DNA of 64,000 bases, taken from contig JAJUBI010000004.1 of assembly GCA_022419385.1 (NCBI GenBank), positions 1,652,047-1,716,046 of the forward strand. The letters are read 5' to 3'. Every line of letters begins with the position of its first letter. The stretch's first letter is position 1. The position numbers and the translations under genes were made by a program. This document shows, piece by piece, positions 1 through 9,314 of the stretch. The notes under the pieces are model-generated. The model saw only the letters and a program-made list of their open reading frames with translations, did not search any database and was not told the origin of the DNA. Source of the DNA: Paraconiothyrium sp. Pb-2020. Taxonomy: Eukaryota > Ascomycota > Dothideomycetes > Pleosporales > Didymosphaeriaceae.

Positions 1-241
1 TCAAGAAGATTGCCAGCGGTCTGACCACGCTCAGCAACGAGAAGATGAAGGAGGAGAAGGCTGCCGAGAAGGGCGGCAAGAAGTCCAAGGCTGCGAAGAC
101 CAAGACCAGCTTGAATGCTACCCGCGATGTCAGCTTCAAGGCCGACACGAACGCATACGATGACGACTTTGGAGAGTGAGTATTCTAAATCAGTCATCTC
201 ATGCAACCTACTGACTCGACTCTAGCGATGACTTCATGTGA
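1..241 (+). CDS. HCR1: eIF3 subunit J (eIF3j/HCR1), C-terminal end, partial at window edge
   Basis: C-terminal part of the translation initiation factor 3 subunit J, which binds the 40S decoding site and promotes mRNA/start-codon handling. Reading from base 3 gives a lysine/alanine-rich helical tail (SNEKMKEEKAAEKGGKKSKA) followed by an acidic end. The first exon would stop at a TGA that overlaps a GTGAGT donor at 176. Removing a 50-bp intron (176-225, CTGAC branch site at 211, TCTAG acceptor) gives the terminus GDDDFM, matching the acidic DDDFM-type end known in this family. The last exon therefore codes only about five residues. The rest of the gene lies upstream of the window. The family call is from recalled conservation of this tail. 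Confidence 0.85.
176..225 (+). other. Spliceosomal intron near the stop codon of eIF3j
   Basis: GTGAGT donor overlaps an in-frame TGA at 178-180; branch-like CTGAC at 211-215; acceptor TCTAG ends at 225. Splicing replaces the premature end by the conserved acidic tail and a TGA at 239-241. Confidence 0.8.
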
Positions 242-1139
242 GGGTTTTCCTCGCTGTTTTCTTCTATACCCCTTCCGCTTCCTGTTCCTCCGAACATCGG
301 CAGAGACCCACTCCCGCCGCTACACCACCTTACTGCCACGCAACGGGAGATGCCCGAACACGGCCCCGATCCGGCCCAGGATGCCTGAGATAGAAATGGG
401 CTGGCGTTTCGGATTTGGCTTTTTTGTTATTGATTCCCGGCATAGCTTTTGCTTAGTATGTTCTTCTTCAACACCACGGTAGTAGGGAGCCCCATAGCGG
501 GCAAGGGCGAATGATCGATGGTTTCACAATTACGCATAGACGGCTGCAATGCGGGTGCATAAGTGCGGGTTCGATGTCAGGTGAATGAAAAGTTCTACCA
601 GCGTTTTGCGTCGATTTGATGCCTGTGACACTGTTTATGATAGATAGCATTCTTGAATAGGAGCATGCAGACTCATTCCACCATCCATACTCGCTCAGAC
701 AAGCCTTTTACTGGCTTGGTTCCGTAATACATGTCAAGTCATCTCGCGATTTACACTGCATCGCTGGCTCGTTATACTCTCGCCTTACGCTTGATAGACT
801 AGGAACGAGGGAAGCGGCAAAATGCGCACAAATCCCCCCATCTCACACTGCAACACAACAACTTCGAAGATTCCTTCTTGTCGAAAACGTTCTGCGTTCC
901 CGCTTCAAAAAGTGTAAGACGAGACTCATGCGCAGGCATGCCGACGCGCGAGCAAAGCCCCCGTGTTTCCGGTAGCATCGCCGGGAGCCGAACCCAAACA
1001 AAATCAACCCCACTTCGCCCCACCCACCATCCCTCAGAGAACAACGCCCCACAGTTTGTCCACACACCTTTTCTTCGTCTCAATATGTTCTTTCTATATT
1101 TATTGATTTTTAGAAAACTATGACATCAATCATCCAACA
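242..1139. other. Intergenic, 3' flank of eIF3j and 5' flank of the tRNA
   Basis: No open frame here resembles a known protein. It probably holds the eIF3j 3' UTR. Short open frames on both strands overlap each other and look like chance. Confidence 0.6.
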
Positions 1140-1227
1140 GCTACCTTGGTCCAGCGGTAGGATAATCGCCTTCCATTAGCATAGCTACAGTGAGCGATTG
1201 GCTCGGGTTCGACTCCCGGAGGTTGCA
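1140..1227 (+). tRNA. tRNA-Gly (anticodon UCC) with a 17-nt intron
   Basis: The cloverleaf can be folded by eye. Acceptor stem 1140-1146 pairs with 1220-1226 with one U-U mismatch at the third pair, and A1227 is the discriminator. The D arm contains AGCGGTAGG, the anticodon stem is ATCGC/GCGAT, and the T arm is CGGGTTCGACTCCCG. The loop reads C-T-TCC-A-[intron]-A. The intron (1176-1192) sits one base 3' of the anticodon, the standard nuclear tRNA intron position. T-runs follow at once, suitable for RNA polymerase III termination. The mismatch could weaken the acceptor stem slightly. Confidence 0.88.
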
Positions 1228-1231
1228 TTTC

Positions 1232-1244
1232 TTTTGTTCTTTTT
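1232..1244 (+). terminator. Pol III terminator T-runs after tRNA-Gly
   Basis: A run of four T (1232-1235) followed by a run of five T (1240-1244) begins five bases after the tRNA 3' end, as usual for RNA polymerase III. Confidence 0.7.
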
Positions 1245-2130
1245 GCCTTTTTGTCATGTCTTGATGCGTGGGGAGTAGAGGAGGCGATGGGGAAGATAAT
1301 ATGACTATGTGAAAGGCAGGGAAGGTGCGACGGTGGATGGCTGTCCTTTTTTGGCTGCTAAAATGGACGGTGGCTGAAGAGAGCGGTTTAGCTTATAGTA
1401 GTAATATATCTTCTGCAAGTGGACATCCACGGTGGAGTATGATGGTGGAATTTTAGTCATTTGTTGTATAGTGAGTTACACTGGGGTGTGCGATCCTATA
1501 TAGGGCACTTACTGACTTTTTTTTGGTGACTAGCTAACCTTTATCTGCGAAGCAGAGAGTGAGTAACTTCGGCCTCTGGATATACAGCAGATGCGACCAA
1601 TGCGAAAGCGGGCTCTGTGTGCCCAGTATACACGCTACACAACGGCAGGTCGTTAACTTTGGAAGCTGGACTGGCCTAGTTAACCTTCTGTAGGCCGGTT
1701 GGAAGCGTCCACAGTATAGGTTTAGGTTAGTTGATCCTGGGGTAACTTAAATTGCAATGCGTCTCCAGAGCTTTGACTTGGTACTGTATAGCCAATGTCC
1801 ATATGTGAGAGGTAGGTTCTAGCGCAGTGAAGTTCGTATCTGCGGTCGGTCACTGTGGGTATGCGGCAACCTCTGGCTTCAATCTTGACAAGGACCATCG
1901 TTGAGAAGCGGCCCATTGTCCCAATTATTGGCAACATGGTTGGTCATTGATCTAGTAAGCTAGAGAAGTTAGCAAGTTAATTGTTCGCTACAGCAGAAGC
2001 CGAAGGTACAAGTCGGACTCCCAGCAATAAATTACGTGTGAACATCAACGAAACAGTATCACGCTAGGATTGCAGACCCTATTCGTAGACTGAGTTATCC
2101 TATGGTATATTATCCTAGAGAGTATTTCCT
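1245..2130. other. Intergenic, nothing recognised
   Basis: No recognisable coding sequence on either strand. Stop codons are frequent in all frames. Confidence 0.5.
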
Positions 2131-2132
2131 GG

Positions 2133-2320
2133 TCTCTCTTCTTTGTGAATAGCAAACCTTTATACCCAAGGAAAAGCTCCCGAACTTCCATCGGCCACAC
2201 GAACACTTCGAAAAGACGGACCTTGAACCGCTCAATCGGGGCTTGTCGATGTGCGCCCACATAAAAAAGGCGACTATGCCCTCCCAGTGGGAAACCTGAT
2301 TCTTTGGTAAAAGCGCGTGG
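2133..2320 (+). pseudogene. Fragment B of the SNF2-like paralog family
   Basis: The plus strand from 2155 reads a stretch containing FIPKEKLPNF and, further on, EKTDLEPLNRG, then AHIKKATMPSQWET and a stop. This matches the minus-strand gene at 2274-3470 (ESLPNF...ETDLEPLNRC...TSPTQWDS) and the plus-strand copy near 4.4 kb. The DNA at 2133-2245 is a direct repeat of 4401-4511 and shares an in-frame TAG just upstream (TTTGTGAATAGCAAAC). Only ~60 residues of homology survive. The fragment runs into the antisense end of the neighbouring copy at ~2290-2330, marking a rearrangement junction. It cannot encode a functional protein. Confidence 0.75.
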
Positions 2321-3470
2321 AGTTCACAGTGACCTTCTTTGTGATGTTGTCGTATTCATCGCAGTCCTTCATGTGGGTCACGAAGGCTTGATCCTGCTGA
2401 TTCTTCGACTTCGGCTTCCATGTGACACTGATCTCTCGTTGATCGACAAGTTCTTCGGGAGCGGTGAATTCATCGGGCGCCTGCGTTTCAGCTACCGCGG
2501 TGTCCCGCATTCACTAAGGCACATAGTCGACGCCAACTAGCACAGAACTGTTCCAGGGAGTGCCTTCGTGGAATCGACTATCCCACTGGGTAGGACTGGT
2601 AACGTATCTGAGATGAGCAAATAAACACAAACATCGGTTGAGAGGCTCAAGGTCGGTTTCGTTCAAATCATGGAAGGGGCCGAAGTTTGGTAAGCTCTCC
2701 TTGGGGAATGGAAATATGTTGTCGGGCAGCTTCCGATTTGTGAGGGTGCTGAACGCCTTGTGAGATTCTGGGTCAGGATATGTCAAACCCCCTTTGCGTA
2801 ACTGACGGAGAAATCGCCATGCGATAAGTCCAGCACCGTAACTAAGCTCGGTCTTCTTCTGGGAGTTGTTGATGAATTCCTTTTTCTCTAATGAATAGAT
2901 GGACTCTGGTTCTTCGTCGGACTCCCAATACCCCTCGTATGGAGCATCATCATCAAGCAGAGAGATCGTCTGTTTATGACTGTGTCCGTTGTATTTCACG
3001 AATCGGACGTAGAAGGTAAGCACCCAATCGCTCAAGAGGAACTCCCGAAACCTTCCAATGTCGTCGAAACCACAGTACGAAGCGATGGTGGCTTCGGGAT
3101 GGTCGATGGCGATGAACGAGTCTTTTTGCTTATGCTTTCCAGGCGCAGAATACTCTTTGCTGGGCGCTTTGCGTCTTCGCGCAGTGCTGCGCGGTTGGAC
3201 CAACGAGGATGTCTTCTTGGAAGCAGTATTCGAATCCAATTTGACTTTCTTCCTTTTCTTCTCAATCAAACCATTGTTGAGGCAAGACTTGGGAGCATTT
3301 GCTGGGGCTTGCAGCGGCGGAGGGTCTTCAGATGGCGGAGGGTCTTCAGATGGCGGAGGGTCTTCAGAAGGCGGAGGATCTTGAAGCGGTGGAGTTACTT
3401 CTGCGCCACTAGCATCCATCATAGCCATGTCATCGTCCTCGCCAATGCCGCCGGTAGCTGGCGTGTCCAT
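2274..3470 (-). pseudogene. Copy A: N-terminal part of a SNF2-helicase-like paralog, interrupted and truncated
   Basis: The minus strand opens at 3470 with 318 codons. It has a repetitive acidic/proline N-terminus (PPPSED repeats), a basic stretch with KKRKKVKL and ARRRK (NLS-like), then a globular region ending at VDYVP. TAG and TGA codons follow back to back (2516-2511), then the same frame stays open for 78 codons (2510-2274). That second part contains APDEFTAPEELV and EYDNITKKV, which align with copy C at 4511-4720 (APDMFTGPPDVI, IYDDMRKKV). Both stops fit single C-to-T changes from CAG and CGA. Homology is lost near 2330, where fragment B begins in antisense. In copy C the same region precedes a SNF2-like ATPase segment, absent here. 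The 318-aa frame alone could still be expressed. Confidence 0.6.
3316..3387. repeat. 18-bp tandem repeat, about four units
   Basis: Unit GGCGGAGGGTCTTCAGAT at 3316, 3334 and 3352 (last base changed), with a degenerate fourth unit. On the minus strand it encodes repeats of the hexapeptide PPPSED in the N-terminus of the overlapping open frame. Confidence 0.9.
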
Positions 3471-4400
3471 TCTTCAAAAGTGCTTTGTCAGATCAGCGCG
3501 GTTGTGGAGGAACAGCTGAGCCTAGGATTCGCTTACCAAGATGAAAGTTGCTCGAGCTGCAACCCACACGATGCGCGCACAAGATAAAAGCTCTTTCGAA
3601 ATTAGTGCGGCTGCCCACGAATGATGGGGCCTGAGCTCAATTCGCAAGCAAAATCACAAGGGACGGGAACGCGTGGCGGCAGGGCTGCGAAAGGGCGCGA
3701 TAGAGAGATCTGCCATGAACTCGCACGCTGCAGTTCGAGTGTCGAATAACGCGCGCGCCGGAGTGGAGGAAATAAGAGAGAAAGGTGTGGGAGCCGCGGG
3801 GGTTGTCTTATACGACTGGTACTCGAAGTAAAGGTGAGAGATTGTTGCGGCCAACTGTGCGTTGAGTTGGTGGTCTCTCATGGTAAGAGAAACATGAAGC
3901 ATAATCGAATCGCAGAATGAAAGCGAGCAATAATCAGCGTTGATCGATGATGCATTGCTATGCAGGCGCCTTGGGTGCTGTAAGCTTCATTTGAGGTGAA
4001 GCAAAAGGTGCTGTGGAAGAGGCAGCATTGCGTAGTGTCGCACAAACGGAAACAGCGCCATACTGGTGTCATGGTCGGCGAGGAGTTTTGCGTAGCAGGG
4101 CGAGCACCAGCAAGTGTCTCTCACTTGACGTTTGCTCATGCATTGCGGGCCTGGCTTGTAGAATTAGCGGCTAGCTGCATCGAGTTCACTCTGCTGCACC
4201 TTCCACTACATGAATGCACCGCCATCCTTCGAGCAACAGCATGCCATGCGACAGCAATTCTACGCTTGTACAGAGTGTGAAGAGTGGTTTCCGCCTCAAC
4301 GCTGCAGCTGTTCGCGCTGGAACACACAATGTTCTGCGATGGCGTTGGTGTATGTTGCGTGCTGCAGGCGGCCTTGCGCCTTGCTGTGAATATGTGACAA
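3471..4400. other. Spacer between head-to-head SNF2-like copies A and C
   Basis: Lies between the start of copy A (minus) and the start of recognisable homology in copy C (plus). No N-terminal counterpart of copy A is visible next to copy C. No other protein recognised. Confidence 0.5.
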
Positions 4401-6310
4401 TCTCTCTTCTTTGTGAATAGCAAACTTTTATCTCCAAGGAAGAGCTCCCGAACTTTAGCCCACACGAACACTTCCAGGAGACGGATCTCGAACCGCTCAA
4501 TCGGTGCTTTGTGCCGCAATGGATGATCCCATCCGGTGCAATTAACGCCCCTGAGGCTCCGGACATGTTCACTGGCCCTCCTGATGTCATTCAGTCCCGC
4601 AAAGCTGCTGTCATCTGGAGAGTCGATTCTCCGAACAAGCATGGCGCGGCATTCGTCGCGGACCTGAAGGAACGTGACATCTACGACGACATGCGGAAGA
4701 AGGTGTTCATCACGATCGAAGAGAACATGACCGGCGCCGAGGCTCGTGATAGGATGCGCGAAGGACTTGGGCTTCACAAATGCAACGGCCAATTCGAGCA
4801 ACTCACTCTGTGCTGAAAAGGAAGAAAACGACCGTCTTCCGGCGCTCAACACCGACTGGGAGCCGATTCGAGACTTGCCTTTCACATACCCAGATCAGGA
4901 GCCTACCGTTTCCTTCACATGTGTCCTCCGACTGCGAGAGGACTCAGAAGGCGTCTGGGAAAACGATGGTCCCCCGGTTGCGTTGGAAAACTTCCTGCAA
5001 CAACAGCACGAGGACGTTACACCGAAAAAGCCTGTTACAGCAGAACAGCGGGAGGGAACCTTCAGAACCATGTTCGCAATGACTGTCCCCATGTTAGAAC
5101 CTCGCTTTGAGCCAATGGATCTACTTGACAATGATAAGGCTAGGGTGGTACGGTTCTTCGACGAATACGACGTAAAGACCCCCAACGCTCGACGCGAGTG
5201 GCAGCTTCGGATCTTAGAGCGCGTTGCTGGCTACCAGCCGCCCTACGACCAAGACCCAAAGGTCGTGGCCCTTAAACGGTCCAACACACAACAAGCAACG
5301 GCGATGAGTGAAGCGTATGACTCCGGCGTCGTGAAGACACCCGATCTCGAAGAGGAACAAAAGATCAATGATGGCAGCGCCTACTACTACGCGTCCCAGA
5401 CCGCAACTGGCGGAACGCACGCGCATGTAGGCCCTCCAATTACTCTGTCCGTTCAGGCGCACGACATGGTTCGAGCAGACAAGAACGATGAAGATTACTA
5501 TGCCTTGACGCACATACCCAAGAATAAGATCGAAAGAAGCGTCCGTCCCTACTAGGCCGACGGTCTCGATTGGGCACTGTCGCGGCTATAGGATGACATC
5601 CTGTTGACCGAAGGAGCGACCGATGCGGCGAAGGCAGCAGCCCCAAAGCTCAAACACCCGTTCAAAGTGCCCGGGCTGATGGTCACAGACCAGACTGGGA
5701 TTGAAAAGAACCCTTTGGTGCTCCTGATAGCGGCTCATTGTGATAGGGCCTGTTCGTACAAAAACGGGGTACCTATCTTCAAGCCCATATGTCTGCAGGT
5801 GCCCCAAGGGCTGATTCGTCAATGGGTGAAGGAGGTTCTCAACTTTTGGCCCATATTCACCCTCATCATTGCATACGACGACTCGTCAATGCCGACGTTT
5901 ATGGAAGACCACGTGGTGAGAGCTTCTGCAGTGCAGGAGTACCCTAGTCGAAAGTTATGGCCAAAGAAGTACCACCACGTCTTCGATAAACACGATAAGC
6001 GGAATTGTAGAACCCTCTACCTAATTTCGTACGAGTCGCACGTGTCTCGGTCATTGTGGATAGAGCATAAGGAGCATCCGGCCATATCTTACGATATTTC
6101 GAAGTACGATGATGAGGGTGTGGAGATAATGAAGGGTCCCTCACCGCATGGGGGACCAATATACACAAGTAGTCTTGACTTGTCTCACATGCCTCGATGG
6201 GAGTGTGGAAACGTTCAAAGACACCTTAGAAGATCGAACGGTTCAGGATGTTCCTGTTGCAGTTGAGTTTCTCGAGAAGATATTATTGCGACTCGGACAG
6301 CTTAGCGTAT
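4401..6310 (+). pseudogene. Copy C: decayed SNF2-family helicase-like gene, truncated inside the ATPase domain
   Basis: Plus-strand coding remnants run through several frames. (1) 4424-4816: ISKEELPNFSP, DLEPLNRC, APDMFTGPPDVI, YDDMRKKV. (2) 4746-5555, a 269-codon frame ending RSVRPY-TAG. (3) The same frame continues through a second TAG to 6266. Segment 3 looks like the start of a SNF2/helicase ATPase: GLMVTDQTGIEKNPLVLLIA sits where motif I belongs and KPICLQVPQGLIRQWVKEV resembles motif Ia. The Walker A lysine/threonine signature is ruined (GIEKN in place of GxGKT). Both TAGs are one transition away from CAG or TGG. A frame change near 6190 extends similarity to ~6310, then it ends; helicase motifs II-VI are absent. 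SNF2 assignment is by motif resemblance. Confidence 0.6.
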
Positions 6311-9300
6311 AATAGCTCTTAGTGTCTCTATTATTTAATACGTCGGTATCTTTCTCTTGTTTTCAGGAATTTGGGCTAAATCTTAGTACAAACAGAATAA
6401 AGGGGCTTTATTAGAAGTATAAAATTTACTTCCTATTTAGAATATTTAATAAGTAAGTTAGTTAGACTTGAGTGATGCTGTGGCATGTAGACAGAATCTG
6501 GTACGATTGAGATTGTAGCCAAGAGCTTTTGAGTAGATATGATACTGACATGGCAATTGGGCTAAAGTAGATTGTGGTCTGCATACTGAGAGAGCGATGT
6601 TGGTCATATAGTATAACGCATCATAATTTGGCCAGGTGTTTCTTAGAGGCAGCGAGTGTGTCGTGTATGTGATACTTGCGATATAAAATTGTCTAGAACT
6701 TTATGTATCACCTCAGCGGAACGAGTGTTTTTGCATTTTTTTGGTATCGCGAAGTAAGAGGTGTTCGTTTACACCATCACCGCACACCGCGTGATGCAAC
6801 TCACCCGACACACTATGAGTCGAACATATAGCACCGGCACGCCCAACTTGCGGTAACCGAATCTGCCCGAGAAGCCAATTATCAAGACGTGGCGATACCT
6901 GTGTACCCAACGAAGATTTTCTTCCGTACTTTAAACCTCGTTCCGTCGTTTATAGCGCTTACACGCCACCTACCAAAACTCCCCTTTCGAACCCTGACGA
7001 AAAATCCAGATTCGCCATCTCGTCACGCAGCCGAGCCTGCAGAGAAACTCAAGCGAGACGAAGCTTCAGTAAGATCGTCACTTCTCGTATCGAGCTGTCA
7101 AGAGCGAAGAGGATAGTCTACGCCACAAACGGGTGCCACACGCGACCCACGAATCAAGCAACGCCCCCTCCAGGCAGGCATCCTGCCTCTCGTCGGGACC
7201 GATTCTGCAAGTGGACCGATACCCGTCCTTACATACTGGCAGTCGATATGTGGTAGAAAGTAAGACCAAGCCTTCAGGGAACCAGACTCGTAACATGGAA
7301 GAGCCTGCCATCTGATCGGATATCCGGCCGCTTACAGAAGGGTTCGACAGTGGAGCGTCACGCGTGTGGCTTGATATCGATATCGGCACGTCACATCGTG
7401 GGGTCAGGCCGGCGAATCGGAGCGCCGGTGTGGCCTGCGGCGGTGCACCGTGCTTGGCTAAATTTAGCTGGGAACCGCATACCAGCGTCCCTTGAGAGGT
7501 GAGCTGCGAGTCTTGTTTGGATGGCAGTGTGGAACGCAGAGCCAGAGCGGAGGGAATGTAGAAAGCCGAAACAGCGGAGAGATGCCGCGGTGTGCTGCCG
7601 GGGGGCGTACCTGACGATCGCGTGTCAATCAGGACTGGAGGCGGGCGTGAGGGTTGGGCAGTTGGTGCCGGCGGCTCAAGCTGGTCGCACATGGCAGCAG
7701 TCTGGAAGCAGTGGCTGAAGGCATGGCCGCACTTGGACGGAGACGTCTCGCCCAGCGATGGGGAGCAGACTCTGCGCAGGAGGGCGGCAAAACCTGCTTT
7801 GAGGCAAGATGGGCAGCTGTGGCGCGAAAAGGTAGATTAGCCACAGGTGCGGTGGATTGGTGCACTGGGCCAGACAGGGCTCGTTGGGGTGGATGCTGAC
7901 CGGGTACGGATGCCTTTCGAGGTCAATTGTTCGTCCTTTTTGCCTTTCTGTAAGTAGATCGGACGATGCCCAGGACGCGGAGGCGGTCATGGTGACGGTC
8001 ACTGCGCCACTACGAGCACTCGAAGCAAGCTTCTCACGCGCTTGGCGGGCCTGTACAAGCCTGGAGTGCAGTCTTTGTCGTCCTGGTTGCGTCGCGCCGC
8101 CGAAGATGTTCGCCCATCCAGCGCAGGTGCGACGTCGACGGCGGTTCGCTCGAGATGGTGATGGCAGCAAGACATGTGGCGCTCTGATGGCTGCCCAGTG
8201 CCGTCTAGCCCGTTGAGGTGCAGGCAGCCCGGAGCCGAGCGGGCGCGGCGTGTGAATGGCCGGCGGCGGCTGATGACTGTGTGCCTGCACAGCCTGCGTC
8301 GCGGCCCCGGCTACCTATCCAGAGCCCACAGGCCGCGTGTGAGGCTGCCGCCCTCGCCGGACCACACTGCTCCCGCCCGCGATTGAATCGCGAGCGTGTT
8401 TCGCGAGTCGCTTCCAGTGCGCAAACAGCGGGCAGCAGGCGCCACAGCTCGTCGGATTGACGGCCTGTTTAATAGGAGCCTTGTGCCTCGCTGCGGCTGC
8501 GCTCTCTCGCTCGGCTCGACGGGGCGCGTGTTGCATTTCATCGGCGCTGCACTAAGCCCGCCCATCCAGCCACACATCTGGTGTCATCGGCACACCAGCC
8601 TTCGCCCAGACGCCCACCACCACCAAAGTGACGCTGCCTCCTCCTCTGCGCTCCTCTGCATTGCATCCCAGACGCTGCCAGCGCACACACGCAGTTCGGC
8701 CGCCCGCCTGCAGTGGCACCTTCCCATCCCGCCCGCCGCCTCCCAGCAGCAGCCCAGCAGCCAGCAGCACTGGAGCGTCCCTAGCGCCTCCACTCCACCA
8801 ATCGCCCGCTCGCTCACACAGCCTCACTGCTTGGACCGCTGAGGCGCCGCACTCGACCTCTGCGCCGCACCACCACCACCCGCCCTACCTGCTGCCATTG
8901 CCCGTCGCATCGCGACCGCCGACGACCGCCTCACAGCACCACCCTCACCACCGCCGCTCAGCTGCATTGCATTCCCGCTGCGCGACATTCATCTCGCCTG
9001 TCTTGCAACCGGTCCCTGTCTTGGCTGAGAGCAAGTGCAGCCGCACACCCTGCGACGCCAATCCTGGCCGCATCGCAAAAGCTGGCTCGCGAGCGCACCT
9101 GGCTCGTCCGGAGCATCTGTTGGCGCCGCATGCTCCCATGAGCACTAGCTGAACCTGCGACCGACGCTCAGAGACTGCGCAGAGTGAAAACACTGCAATC
9201 CCAGGTAGGTGCCATACCGCCGCGCCATGGCAATGTTTCAACCTGGCCGACATGTAGAGTCGCTAACACCCGTCCAAGCATCAACCACATACCTCTTAAC

Positions 9301-9314
9301 CCTCGCTACAATTC
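6311..9314. other. Long upstream region of the C2H2 regulator: AT-rich then GC-rich
   Basis: 6311-6720 is AT-rich with no frame of note and looks like part of the decayed island. From about 7100 to 9300 the sequence is GC- and pyrimidine-rich with many overlapping low-complexity open frames on both strands, none with a recognisable domain. I read the last 1-2 kb as promoter and long 5' leader. A possible 5' UTR intron begins at a CAG/GTAGGT site near 9203. Confidence 0.45.

Noticed and set aside
799..1123. Overlapping open frames on both strands before the tRNA (up to 94 codons)
   Set aside because: No domain, overlap each other, and codon content looks random; likely UTR and spacer.
4136..4885. 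249-codon minus-strand open frame over copy C
   Set aside because: It is antisense to the SNF2-like coding remnant, which explains its composition.
7078..9253. Many 70-200 codon frames on both strands upstream of the C2H2 gene
   Set aside because: GC-rich DNA lacks stops; translations are Arg/Pro/Ser/Ala low-complexity without domains.
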